Source of the DNA: Ensifer sp. BR816
GTDB lineage: Bacteria > Pseudomonadota > Alphaproteobacteria > Rhizobiales > Rhizobiaceae
NCBI RefSeq assembly: GCF_000378985.1
Contig: NZ_KB905370.1
Span: 2,554,764 to 2,611,208 of the forward strand
DNA length: 56,445 bases
Direction of reading: 5' to 3'
Shown here one piece after another: positions 37,184 to 45,669 of the stretch (its first letter is position 1; the number at the start of each line of letters is the position of its first letter). The notes beneath the pieces were generated by a model. That model made no database searches. It was not told the origin of the DNA and was given only the letters and a program-made list of their open reading frames with translations. Both the position numbers and the translations under genes were made by a program.

Positions 37184-37890
37184 CGATGCTCAAGATACAG
37201 GGTCTTTCTGCCGGTTATGGTGCAGCCGATGTTCTCCATAGTGTCGATTTCACGGTCGAGCAGGGCACGATCGTGGCGCTGCTCGGGGCCAACGGCGCCG
37301 GCAAGACGACGATCCTGAGGGCGCTGTCCGGCCTCGTCCCGGCGCGCGGAACAATCCACTTCCGAGGTAAAGACGTAAGCCGCTGCAACGCCGCACAAAG
37401 GGTAGCGCTCGGCCTTGCGCACATACCGCAGGGCCGCGGCACGTTCGGCGACTTTACCGTCGAAGAGAACCTTGCGGCCGGCGCCTTCACCGTCACCGAC
37501 AGGCGACAGATCGCCCAAGATATGGAGCGTTGGTACGCGGCCTTTCCGCGTCTCGCCGAGCGCCGCCGCCAACAGGCCGGCAGCCTCAGTGGCGGCGAGC
37601 AGCAGATGCTGGCCCTTGCCCGGGCGCTGATGTCGCGGCCGAAGCTCCTGATGTGCGACGAGCCTTCGCTCGGGCTGGCGCCGGCCATCACCCAAGAGAT
37701 TTTCGAGATCTTCAAGACGCTCAATCGGGAGCACGACATGACGCTGCTGATCGTCGAGCAGAATGCCGACCTCACGCTCCAGTTCGCGGACACGGCCTAC
37801 GTGCTCGAGTCCGGATCCTTCACGGTGAGCGGCGCGGCTGCGGAACTGCTTGGCAATGAAGCTGTGCAGCAGTCCTATCTGGGGGTGTGA
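37180..37890 (+). CDS. Branched-chain-amino-acid-type ABC ATPase (LivF-like)
   Basis: A 236-residue ATPase with GANGAGKTT (Walker A), LSGGEQQMLALARAL (signature), LLMCDEPSLGLAP (Walker B; Cys in place of Leu) and LIVEQNADL. It pairs with the LivG-type ATPase and overlaps it by four bases. Confidence 0.9.
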   Translation: MTMLKIQGLSAGYGAADVLHSVDFTVEQGTIVALLGANGAGKTTILRALSGLVPARGTIHFRGKDVSRCNAAQRVALGLAHIPQGRGTFGDFTVEENLAAGAFTVTDRRQIAQDMERWYAAFPRLAERRRQQAGSLSGGEQQMLALARALMSRPKLLMCDEPSLGLAPAITQEIFEIFKTLNREHDMTLLIVEQNADLTLQFADTAYVLESGSFTVSGAAAELLGNEAVQQSYLGV

Positions 37891-37891
37891 G

Positions 37892-38773
37892 ATGGTCCTT
37901 TTCTTCCAACTCGTCGTCGACGGGCTCGCTTCCGGTGCCATCTACGCTTCGCTGGCGCTGGCACTGGTTCTGATCTTTCGCGCGACGCGCATCGTCAATT
38001 TCGGGCAAGGCGAGATGGCCACTTTCTCCGCCTATTGTGCCTGGCAGCTCTGTGAATGGGGCGTGCCGATGATGCTCTCCTTTCTCGTCGCCGGCGTGCT
38101 GGCGTTCCTGCTGGGCATCGGCGTATTCCGCCTTGTCATCAGGCCGGTCTCCACGGCTCCCGTCGAAGCCGTCGTCGTCGCGACGCTCGGGCTCTTCGTG
38201 GTCTTCCAGGCGCTTTCGCTGTGGCTGTGGGGCTCCGACCAGCGCGCCTTTCCCTCGATGTTCCCGAATGTCGGCTGGGATATTCGCGGCGTGCGCCTAA
38301 CCGCAAGCGCTGCCGGCATGATCGCTGTCCTCATCTGCCTCGCCGCGCTCACGGGGGTGGTCTTTCGCTTCACGCGGCTGGGCCTCGCCATGCGAGCCTC
38401 TGCCTATGACGGCGAGAAGAGCCTTCTCGTCGGCATTCCGGTCGAACGGATGCTGATGCTCGGCTGGGGTTTCGCCGCAGCGATCGGCTTTGTCGCGGCG
38501 CTTCTGGTCGGGCCTCGGCTGTTCCTGAGCCCCACGATGATGATGCCGATCCTGCTCTACGCCCTGGCGTCGGCCACCCTCGGCGGCTGGGACAGTCCGC
38601 TCGGGGCGATGATCGGCGGTCTGATCGTCGGCGTGGCCGAAAGCCTGGGCGCAACGTTTCTGCCCTTCATCGGTGCGGATCTGCGTGTGGTGATCCCGAT
38701 CCTCGTCACTCTCGTCGTCCTGCTCGTTCGGCCGGTCGGTCTCTTCGGTACTCGCACGGTGGTCAAGCTATGA
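37892..38773 (+). CDS. Branched-chain-amino-acid-type ABC permease (LivH-like)
   Basis: A 293-residue membrane protein beginning MVLFFQLVVDGLASGAIYASLALALVLIF, the common LivH N-terminus, with VNFGQGEMATFSAY and about eight hydrophobic segments. The stop overlaps the start of the next permease (ATGA). Confidence 0.9.
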   Translation: MVLFFQLVVDGLASGAIYASLALALVLIFRATRIVNFGQGEMATFSAYCAWQLCEWGVPMMLSFLVAGVLAFLLGIGVFRLVIRPVSTAPVEAVVVATLGLFVVFQALSLWLWGSDQRAFPSMFPNVGWDIRGVRLTASAAGMIAVLICLAALTGVVFRFTRLGLAMRASAYDGEKSLLVGIPVERMLMLGWGFAAAIGFVAALLVGPRLFLSPTMMMPILLYALASATLGGWDSPLGAMIGGLIVGVAESLGATFLPFIGADLRVVIPILVTLVVLLVRPVGLFGTRTVVKL

Positions 38774-39777
38774 GCACGCAACTTCTTCGATTCGCCCCGG
38801 CGGCTCTTGTAGCCGCTCTCTTAGGCCTGCCGCTTTTCGTTCCGGACTTCCTGCTGTTCGAGATCAGCATCGCCGTCTCCTATGGCATTGCCATCCTCGG
38901 CCTCAACCTGCTCCTCGGCTTTACCGGGCAGATCTGCCTGGCACAGGGTGCGTTGTTCGGGGTGGGTGCCTATACGACGGCCATTCTCAATGTCAGTTTC
39001 GGCTGGGATCCGGTTGCGACGCTCCCATTTGCCGCCATCTCGGCAGGGCTAATCGGCGTGATCATCGGCCTTCCCGCCTTGAGGCTGCAGGGACTGCAGT
39101 TGGCGATCATCACCTTCGGCGTGGCGTCGGCATTTCCGCAGTTGCTGTTGAAGATGGACACGCTTACCGGCGGCGTGACGGGTCTTGCGACCGACCAGCC
39201 GTTTGCCCCGAAATGGTTTCCCGGCAGCCAAGAGGCCTGGCTCTACGGGCTGTCACTGATCTGTGCGGCCATCTCCATCGTGGTGGTCACGCGCCTGTTG
39301 CGCGGCGATACCGGCCGCATGATGCGGGCGCTGCGCGACAATCCGGTGATCGCCGAAGCTCTGGGGGTCAACCTGACGAAGGGCCGGCTGGCCGCCTTTG
39401 CCGTGAGCTCGGCGCTGGCGGGGCTTGGCGGAGGCCTCTTCTGCATCCTCAACGGCTTCATCAGCCCGCAGTCCTTCCTTCCGATGAAATCGATCGACAT
39501 CCTGATCGGCGGCATTGTCGGCGGCATCACCAGCATTGCCGGCGCCTTCATCGGGGCTTTGTTCGTCGTCTTCGTGCCGGGCTTCACGACCGATATCAAT
39601 CCCGCGCTCGGCGGGCTGATCTACGGGCTTTGCCTGATCGGCATGATGATGATTGCGCGCCAGGGCATTGCCGGATTGCGGATGGAGAAGCTTCCGGCGG
39701 CCATTCTGGGTGTCTTCAAATTCAAGAGTTCGTCACGCTTCCCGGGCGCCGTGCCCGGTCAATTGGGAGGAGAATGA
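38770..39777 (+). CDS. Branched-chain-amino-acid-type ABC permease (LivM-like)
   Basis: A 335-residue membrane protein with the LivM signature AILGLNLLLGFTGQICLAQGALFGVGAY and the cytoplasmic loop GRMMRALRDNPVIAEALGVN. It ends one base before the binding-protein ATG. Confidence 0.9.
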   Translation: MSTQLLRFAPAALVAALLGLPLFVPDFLLFEISIAVSYGIAILGLNLLLGFTGQICLAQGALFGVGAYTTAILNVSFGWDPVATLPFAAISAGLIGVIIGLPALRLQGLQLAIITFGVASAFPQLLLKMDTLTGGVTGLATDQPFAPKWFPGSQEAWLYGLSLICAAISIVVVTRLLRGDTGRMMRALRDNPVIAEALGVNLTKGRLAAFAVSSALAGLGGGLFCILNGFISPQSFLPMKSIDILIGGIVGGITSIAGAFIGALFVVFVPGFTTDINPALGGLIYGLCLIGMMMIARQGIAGLRMEKLPAAILGVFKFKSSSRFPGAVPGQLGGE

Positions 39778-39778
39778 C

Positions 39779-41014
39779 ATGCCGATACGCGTTCCAGGAA
39801 AATCTTCCAGCCTGCTGAAGGCCCTCGCTTTTACATGGCTCATCGCGGGAGGTACGCAGGCGCAGGAGACCCCCGGCATTACCGACGACGCCGTCAGGAT
39901 CGGCATTTCTGGACCGCTAACGGGTCCGGTTGCGGCGCTCGGCGCGATCGCCGATGGCGTCCGGACGAAAATCGACGCGATGAATGCCGCAGGCGGCGTC
40001 AAGATGGGCGACGGCAAGACGCGCAAGATCGAACTTATCGTCGAGGATGACGGGCTCGATCCGCAGCGCACGCTCACCAATGTGCGCAAGCTCGTCGAGC
40101 GCGAGGAGGTGTTCGCCGTGCTCGCGACGGCCGGCACGCCGAACAACCAGGCGATCGGCCGCTATATCACCCAACGCGGCGTGCCCAATCTCTTCATGTA
40201 TTCGGGCGTCCACGAGCTTGCCGGTCCCGAATGGGAGATCGGCCTCGTTCCTTCCTTCACGACCGAAGCCGCTGTCTTCGCGCATTACCTGATCGAGGCC
40301 AAGCCAGAGGCGAAAATCGCACTCCTCTATCTCAACACCGAGACGGGGCAGACCTTCCAGAAGGCCCTCGAGGACGCGATCAGCATGTCCGGCATCAAGA
40401 TCGTCGCCGCCCAGCCGGTGACATCGGCCGATCCGACGGTGGAAACGCAGCTGTCGACCTTGAAGGCCTCGGGAGCGGACACGCTGGTGGTGATCACCGG
40501 CCCGAAGCAGGGCGCGGAAGCGGTGCGCTTTGCGGCGGAAAGCGGCTGGAAGCCGACGACACTCGTCTCGAACATCGCGGCCTCGGTCGCCTCGCTGAAG
40601 CCCGCCGGCCTCGAGAACGCAACTGGAGTGATCACCAGCCAGTATCTGAAGCAGGTGAATGCCGCTGCGCCTGAAGATGACGCCGGGGTCAAGCGTTATA
40701 TCGCCGATCACGACGCGGCAAAGGCGAAGTTTGCCATTGATGATGCGCTTGGTCAGGTCGGCTATACGACGGGCAACGCCTTGGTGAAGGTGCTCGAATC
40801 GATGAAGGCTCCCACCCGGGAGTCCATGATGGAGACCGCCCGAAACCTCCAGGGCGTCGAGTTGGATCTTCTCCGATCCGGCATCGCTTTGAACACCAAG
40901 AGCGGAGAAGATGTTTACCCGATCGAGAGCCTTCAGCTTTTCCAGTTCGATGGCAGTGCCTATAAGCCGCTGGGCCAGTTGATGTCTTTCGAGGGGAAGA
41001 CACCCTCGCATTGA
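39779..41014 (+). CDS. Branched-chain-amino-acid-type ABC binding protein (LivK-like)
   Basis: A 411-residue Peripla_BP_6 protein. A signal peptide is seen at about 1-29, ending TQA|QE. The mature start DDAVRIGISGPLTGPVAALG and the later VFAVLATAGTPNNQAI are typical of Liv-type proteins that bind aromatic acids, amides or related carboxylates. The ATG at 39779 follows GGGAGGAG. Last gene of the operon, followed by a strong terminator. By context the ligand is probably an aromatic carboxylate. Confidence 0.9.
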   Translation: MPIRVPGKSSSLLKALAFTWLIAGGTQAQETPGITDDAVRIGISGPLTGPVAALGAIADGVRTKIDAMNAAGGVKMGDGKTRKIELIVEDDGLDPQRTLTNVRKLVEREEVFAVLATAGTPNNQAIGRYITQRGVPNLFMYSGVHELAGPEWEIGLVPSFTTEAAVFAHYLIEAKPEAKIALLYLNTETGQTFQKALEDAISMSGIKIVAAQPVTSADPTVETQLSTLKASGADTLVVITGPKQGAEAVRFAAESGWKPTTLVSNIAASVASLKPAGLENATGVITSQYLKQVNAAAPEDDAGVKRYIADHDAAKAKFAIDDALGQVGYTTGNALVKVLESMKAPTRESMMETARNLQGVELDLLRSGIALNTKSGEDVYPIESLQLFQFDGSAYKPLGQLMSFEGKTPSH

Positions 41015-41036
41015 ATGATGTTCGGCAGACAGCTGG

Positions 41037-41061
41037 GGGGCGCGCAGGCGCCCCTTTTTTT
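41037..41061 (+). terminator. Rho-independent terminator after Liv-type operon
   Basis: GGGGCGC-GCAG-GCGCCCC followed by seven T residues: a 7-base-pair GC stem with a 4-base loop and U-tract, 23 bases after the binding-protein stop. It separates this operon from the next, which has its own promoter. Confidence 0.9.
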
Positions 41062-41095
41062 GCGCATCTAACCTGGTTTCCCATGATGACGAGTA

Positions 41096-41134
41096 TTGAC
41101 ATTCCAATTAGAATTCAGATACTATTTAGTATCT
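41096..41134 (+). promoter_or_regulatory. Promoter and shared operator site D (ligK operon)
   Basis: TTGACA (41096-41101), a 16-base spacer and GATACT (41118-41123). The palindrome AGATACTATTTAGTATCT (41117-41134) covers the -10 box and is a perfect inverted repeat apart from its 4-base centre. It should put ligK, cupin, ferredoxin reductase, ferredoxin and possibly pnt genes under the TetR-type regulator. Confidence 0.8.
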
Positions 41135-41199
41135 GATAACGGCAGGGACGATCGACATATTGCGTTGATGGTCGCTGCGACCGCCGCGGGAGGAACGTC

Positions 41200-41874
41200 A
41201 TGGCGAAGGTAGTGCGAAACACAAAACGGACCGACGAGGCGATTGTCCGCGGCCTTGGCGAACTCGGCGTTGCGACGGTTCATGAAGCGCAGGGCCGGCG
41301 AGGGTTGCTCGCCCCCTACATGCGCCCGATCTACCGTCCCGCGAAGCTTTCCGGCAACGCATTGACCTGCGAGGTCGCGCCCGGCGACAACTGGATGATC
41401 CACGTAGCGCTCGAGCAGGCGCGCCCCGGCGACATCCTGGTCGTCGCCCCGACTTCGCCCTGCGACGACGGCTATTTCGGCGACCTCCTGGCGACGTCCG
41501 CCAAGGCGCTCGGCATTGGCGCCCTCATCATCGATGCGGGTGTGCGCGACATCGCGGTGCTTACGGAAATGCAGTTTCCGGTCTGGTCGAAGGCGATCTT
41601 CGCGCAGGGAACCGTCAAGGCGACATTGGCCAATGTCCAGGTTCCGGTCGTCTGTGCCGGCTGCCTGGTCCGACCCGGAGACGTCATCGTTGCCGATGAC
41701 GACGGTGTCTGCGTCGTGCCTGCTGACAACGCGGCAGAAGTGCTCGAGAAGGGGCGTCAACGGGAGCAGATGGAAGAGGAGAAGCGCCTGCGCTACGCGG
41801 CGGGAGAGCTCAGCCTCGACGTAAACAACATGCGCCCGAAGCTTCTGGCGGAGGGTCTCGTCTATGTCGACTGA
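41200..41874 (+). CDS. ligK: 4-carboxy-4-hydroxy-2-oxoadipate aldolase, LigK/ProA type
   Basis: A 224-residue class II pyruvate aldolase of the RraA-like fold. [60 protein letters not shown] and [10 protein letters not shown] are characteristic of LigK/GalC/ProA. It splits 4-carboxy-4-hydroxy-2-oxoadipate to pyruvate and oxaloacetate, the last step of gallate and protocatechuate 4,5-cleavage. RraA RNase E regulators share the fold but not this set of motifs. A GGGAGGAA site precedes the ATG. A LigJ-type hydratase, the previous step, is encoded at 50199. Confidence 0.85.
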   Translation: MAKVVRNTKRTDEAIVRGLGELGVATVHEAQGRRGLLAPYMRPIYRPAKLSGNALTCEVAPGDNWMIHVALEQARPGDILVVAPTSPCDDGYFGDLLATSAKALGIGALIIDAGVRDIAVLTEMQFPVWSKAIFAQGTVKATLANVQVPVVCAGCLVRPGDVIVADDDGVCVVPADNAAEVLEKGRQREQMEEEKRLRYAAGELSLDVNNMRPKLLAEGLVYVD

Positions 41875-42421
41875 CAGCAATTCAGGCTTGCCGCGGCGGG
41901 TTGTCACCGGCATCCGAAATGGTCGCTCCGTTTTCGTCAGCGACGGCCTCGTGCCGAACGCGCACCTGCACGCGTCGATTCCCGGTTTCATGACGTCGGT
42001 CTGCTGGGCGACGCAGGCCCGTCCGGAATTGCCGCTGGACGGCTCGGACCCTGCCTTGCCCGATGTCCGGATTACCCCTTCGGTCGGCGAGACGCGCCTG
42101 ATGATCGTTCGCTTCCCGCCGGACTCGGTGATGGCCGATCCGTCCTTCGACCCGGCGGCGGCGGACGCCGAGCAGCGCCTGCATCTGCCGGGCCTTGCAG
42201 AACGCTTCGAGCGTGAAAATCCCGGCATGCACACGACGGATTCGATCGACTACGACATCGTTCTCGACGGCGAGATCTGGCTGGAGCTCGATGACGGGGC
42301 TGAGGTGCATCTCAGCCAAGGCGACGTGGCGATCCAGTGCGGCACGCGCCACGCCTGGCGAAACAAGGGAACGGCGCCGGCAACGATGGCTTTCGTCCTG
42401 ATTGGGGCCGGGCGGACCTGA
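41864..42421 (+). CDS. Cupin-domain protein, function unknown
   Basis: A 185-residue single-cupin protein. Cupin motif 1 appears as [21 protein letters not shown] and motif 2 as [17 protein letters not shown]. Compared with classic HxH...E...H cupins the first motif keeps only one histidine, so metal binding may be unusual. It overlaps ligK by 11 bases and is followed by redox-partner genes. It could be a tautomerase, lyase, sensor or a divergent dioxygenase in the same pathway; the sequence does not decide. Confidence 0.7.
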   Translation: MSTDSNSGLPRRVVTGIRNGRSVFVSDGLVPNAHLHASIPGFMTSVCWATQARPELPLDGSDPALPDVRITPSVGETRLMIVRFPPDSVMADPSFDPAAADAEQRLHLPGLAERFERENPGMHTTDSIDYDIVLDGEIWLELDDGAEVHLSQGDVAIQCGTRHAWRNKGTAPATMAFVLIGAGRT

Positions 42422-42490
42422 GCTGGGGCGCGCAACCTTAACAGTGGAAGCAAGAACTACCCGCAATTAACGCGGCCGGAGGAGGGCGCG

Positions 42491-43705
42491 ATGCACTACG
42501 ATTGCCTGATAGTTGGCAGCGGACACGGTGGCGCCCAGGCGGCGACATCACTCCGTCAACATGGTTTTGAAGGCAGGATCGGGCTCCTCGGCGAGGAGCA
42601 GGATCCGCCCTATGAACGTCCGCCCCTGTCCAAGGACTATCTGCTCGGCAGCAAGACTTTCGAGCGCATCCTCATCCGGCCGCCGGAGTTCTGGGCATCG
42701 CGCAATATCGACCTGTTGCTGGGCAAAAAGGTGATCGAGATTGCCGCGGAGGAGAAACAGGTCGTCTGTGCCGGTGGGGCGACTTTCAGCTACGGCCACC
42801 TTATCTGGGCCGCTGGGGGGCGTGCCCGTCGCCTGAGTTCTCCGGGACATGACCTCTCCGGAATCCATACCATCAGGAATCGAGCGGACGTCGACGGGCT
42901 CGTCGGCGACCTGGCGGATGCCCGACGCGTCGTCGTGATCGGAGGGGGCTATGTGGGCCTCGAGGCTGCGGCCGCCCTGACGAATCTCGGAAAGTCGGTC
43001 GTCGTGCTTGAAGCCTTGGATCGGGTGCTGGCCCGTGTGGCCGCCGAGCCGCTCTCGAGGTTCTACGAGCAGGAGCATCGCGACCATGGCGTTGAAATCC
43101 GGCTCAAGGCCGGTGTTGCAGGCTTCATCGGCAGCGAAGGGCGCCTGACTGGCGTGGTGCTGCAGGATGGCGAGACGCTTCCGGCGGATATCGCCATCGT
43201 CGGCATCGGCATAGTGCCTTGTGTGGACCCGCTGATCGGGGCCGGAGCGGCTGGATGCAATGGTATCGACGTCGATGAATATTGCCGTACCAGCTTGCCG
43301 GACATCTTCGCGATCGGCGACTGCGCCCGGGTCACGAGCGCGCATGGGCTGCGGATCGAGTCGGTGCAGAACGCCCATGACCAGGCGATGGCGGTGGCAA
43401 GGACCCTTTGCGGAGAGCTGACGCCCTACAGGGCGACACCCTGGTTCTGGTCGAACCAATACGACCTGCGGCTTCAGACGGTCGGGCTTTCCGTCGGCTT
43501 CGACGAGACGATCGTCCGCGGCGATCCGGCAGCGCGCAGCTTCAGCCTCATCTATCTGAAGGCCGGCGCGGTGATCGCCTTGGACTGCATCAACTCCGCC
43601 AGAGACTACGTCGAGGGTCGGATGCTGGTCGAAAGAGGCGCGCGAGTCAGCGCCGAGGTGCTGGCCAACAGCGGCATCAGGTTGAAATCTCTGTTGGCTG
43701 CATGA
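42491..43705 (+). CDS. Ferredoxin--NAD(P)+ reductase (FAD, putidaredoxin-reductase type)
   Basis: A 404-residue FAD/NAD flavoprotein. N-terminal FAD motif GSGHGGAQAA, PPYERPPLSKDYL, NAD(P) motif GGGYVGLEAAAAL at about 155-167 (acidic E after it suggests NADH preference), and the second FAD motif IFAIGDCA. It resembles CamA/RhuA/PuxA-type reductases that feed [2Fe-2S] ferredoxins of class I P450 systems. GGAGGAGG precedes the ATG. The ferredoxin gene follows after 25 bases. Confidence 0.9.
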   Translation: MHYDCLIVGSGHGGAQAATSLRQHGFEGRIGLLGEEQDPPYERPPLSKDYLLGSKTFERILIRPPEFWASRNIDLLLGKKVIEIAAEEKQVVCAGGATFSYGHLIWAAGGRARRLSSPGHDLSGIHTIRNRADVDGLVGDLADARRVVVIGGGYVGLEAAAALTNLGKSVVVLEALDRVLARVAAEPLSRFYEQEHRDHGVEIRLKAGVAGFIGSEGRLTGVVLQDGETLPADIAIVGIGIVPCVDPLIGAGAAGCNGIDVDEYCRTSLPDIFAIGDCARVTSAHGLRIESVQNAHDQAMAVARTLCGELTPYRATPWFWSNQYDLRLQTVGLSVGFDETIVRGDPAARSFSLIYLKAGAVIALDCINSARDYVEGRMLVERGARVSAEVLANSGIRLKSLLAA

Positions 43706-43730
43706 GTAAGAAAGCGAATGGGAGGGTGAA

Positions 43731-44048
43731 ATGTCGAACTTTACAGTGATCTCGCGAAACGGACAGGTCGTCTCCGTCGAAGGGCGGGCCGGCATCTCGT
43801 TGATGGAGCATATTCGCGACGCAGGAGTGGACGAATTGCTGGCGCTTTGCGGGGGCTGCTGTTCGTGCGCCACCTGCCACATCTATGTCGACGACGACGT
43901 CCAGCCGCATCTGCCGTCGCTCTCCGTGGACGAAGACGACTTGCTCGACAGTTCGGACCATCGCCGGCCGCAATCGCGGCTCTCCTGCCAGATTCCGTTC
44001 ACGCCGGAGCTTGCCGGCATGATCATCACGCTGGCGCCGGAAGACTGA
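43731..44048 (+). CDS. [2Fe-2S] ferredoxin, adrenodoxin/putidaredoxin type
   Basis: A 105-residue ferredoxin. Cluster cysteines lie in CGGCCSCATCH (about residues 39-49, with an extra Cys in the loop) and RLSCQIP near residue 86. It should carry electrons from the reductase to the cytochrome P450 encoded at 49009. GGGAGG precedes the ATG. Confidence 0.9.
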   Translation: MSNFTVISRNGQVVSVEGRAGISLMEHIRDAGVDELLALCGGCCSCATCHIYVDDDVQPHLPSLSVDEDDLLDSSDHRRPQSRLSCQIPFTPELAGMIITLAPED

Positions 44049-44100
44049 ACAGTCGCGCAGAAATCGATTCAGTGATCAGTCCGGCCGGAGGTAGGTGGCG

Positions 44101-45249
44101 GTGAGTTTGAGTTTGTACATTCCAAGGGAAAGCAGTCCCGACGAACCGCGCGTCGCTGGTTCTGTCGACAGCGTCAAGAAGCTGAAGTCGCTCGGTTTCG
44201 ACGTCGTCGTCGAAGCCGGCGCGGGCGCGCGGGCGCGCATGCCGGATCAGGAATTCGAGAAGGCCGGCGCCCGGATCGGCAGCGCCGCCGATGCCGGGAG
44301 CGCCGACGTCATCCTCAAGGTGCGCCGGCCGACGGCCGAGGAAATTGCCGGCTACCGATCCGGCGCCATCGTCATCGCCATCATGGATCCCTATGGCAAC
44401 GAGGAAGCGATCGCCGGGATGGCGCAAGCGGGCTTGACCGCCTTTGCCATGGAACTGATGCCGCGCATCACCCGCGCGCAATCGATGGACGTCCTGTCCA
44501 GCCAGGCGAATCTTGCCGGCTACCAGGCGGTGATCGATGCGTCCCACGAATACGACCGGGCCCTGCCGATGATGATGACCGCGGCCGGCACGGTGCCGGC
44601 GGCGAAGGTGTTCGTCATGGGCGCCGGCGTCGCCGGCCTGCAGGCGATCGCCACGGCGCGGCGTTTGGGCGCCATGGTCTCGGCCACCGACGTCCGTCCC
44701 GCGGCAAAGGAGCAGGTCGCCTCGCTCGGCGCCAAGTTCATCGCCGTCGAGGACGACGAGTTCAAGGCGGCCGAGACGGCCGGCGGCTATGCCAAGGAAA
44801 TGTCGAAGGAATACCAGGTCAAGCAGGCGGCGCTCGTCGCCGAGCACATCGCCAAGCAGGACATCGTCATCACCACGGCGCTGATCCCCGGCCGGCCGGC
44901 GCCGCGCCTCGTCAGCCGCGCGATGCTGGATGCCATGAAGCCCGGCTCGGTCGTCGTCGACCTCGCCGTCGAGCGCGGCGGCAATGTCGAAGGCGCCGAA
45001 GCCGGTCAGGTCGTCGAACTCGGCGGCGTCAAGGTCGTCGGCCATCTGAACGTGCCGGGCCGCATCGCCGCCTCCGCCTCGCTGCTCTATGCCAAGAACC
45101 TCGTCACCTTCCTGGAGACGATGGTCTCGAAGGAGACGAAGGCGCTGGCGCTGAACATGGACGACGAGCTCGTCAAGGCGACGGCGCTGACCCACGGCGG
45201 CGCCGTGGTGCATCCGGCCTTTGGCGGCGCGAATGGGGGGGACAAGTAA
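44101..45249 (+). CDS. pntAA: NAD(P) transhydrogenase subunit alpha 1
   Basis: A 382-residue PntAA (NAD(H)-binding domain dI): RESSPDEPRVAG, MELMPRITRAQSMDVLSSQANLAGY, VMGAGVAGLQAIATARRLGAMVSATDVRP and VVDLAVERGGN. GTG at 44101 is preferred over GTG at 44095 because GGAGGT ends 8 bases before it. It starts 52 bases after the ferredoxin stop with no operator between them, so it is probably in the same transcript. Uses the proton gradient to move hydride from NADH to NADP. Confidence 0.9.
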   Translation: MSLSLYIPRESSPDEPRVAGSVDSVKKLKSLGFDVVVEAGAGARARMPDQEFEKAGARIGSAADAGSADVILKVRRPTAEEIAGYRSGAIVIAIMDPYGNEEAIAGMAQAGLTAFAMELMPRITRAQSMDVLSSQANLAGYQAVIDASHEYDRALPMMMTAAGTVPAAKVFVMGAGVAGLQAIATARRLGAMVSATDVRPAAKEQVASLGAKFIAVEDDEFKAAETAGGYAKEMSKEYQVKQAALVAEHIAKQDIVITTALIPGRPAPRLVSRAMLDAMKPGSVVVDLAVERGGNVEGAEAGQVVELGGVKVVGHLNVPGRIAASASLLYAKNLVTFLETMVSKETKALALNMDDELVKATALTHGGAVVHPAFGGANGGDK

Positions 45250-45660
45250 ATGGCGAACGAACTGTTGGACAAGGCGCTGACCGACCTCGAACGGGCGGTC
45301 GAGGCGGTCAGGACGGCGGCCGAATACGTGCCGGACGCGGCCGGCGCGGTGGCGCATGGCGCCACCGGCGGGGCGATCGATCCGTTCGTCTTCCGGCTGG
45401 CGATCTTCGTGCTGGCGATCTTCGTCGGCTACTACGTCGTCTGGTCGGTGACGCCGGCGCTGCACACGCCCTTGATGGCGGTCACCAATGCGATCTCCTC
45501 GGTGATCGTCGTCGGCGCGCTCTTGGCGGTCGGCATCTCCGCCTCCGGGCTTGCCACCGGCTTCGGCTTCGTCGCCCTGGTGCTGGCCGCGGTCAACATC
45601 TTCGGCGGCTTCCTGGTCACCCAGCGCATGCTCGCCATGTACAAGAAAAAAGACAAGTGA
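45250..45660 (+). CDS. pntAB: NAD(P) transhydrogenase subunit alpha 2
   Basis: A 136-residue membrane subunit with FRLAIFVLAIFVGYYVVWSV, LHTPLMAVTNAISSVIVVGALL and VLAAVNIFGGFLVTQRML, the standard PntAB segments. It starts directly at the base after the pntAA stop. The split alpha chain is normal for alphaproteobacteria. Confidence 0.95.
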   Translation: MANELLDKALTDLERAVEAVRTAAEYVPDAAGAVAHGATGGAIDPFVFRLAIFVLAIFVGYYVVWSVTPALHTPLMAVTNAISSVIVVGALLAVGISASGLATGFGFVALVLAAVNIFGGFLVTQRMLAMYKKKDK

Positions 45661-45669
45661 GGCGGGCCG

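Noticed and set aside
41200..41874. Annotation as RraA, regulator of RNase E
   Set aside because: The fold is shared, but the [15 protein letters not shown] and [10 protein letters not shown] motifs and the nearby LigJ gene fit the LigK/ProA aldolase better.
42548..43882. Long minus-strand frame opposite the ferredoxin reductase gene
   Set aside because: It runs against a motif-complete flavoprotein gene and has no family features.
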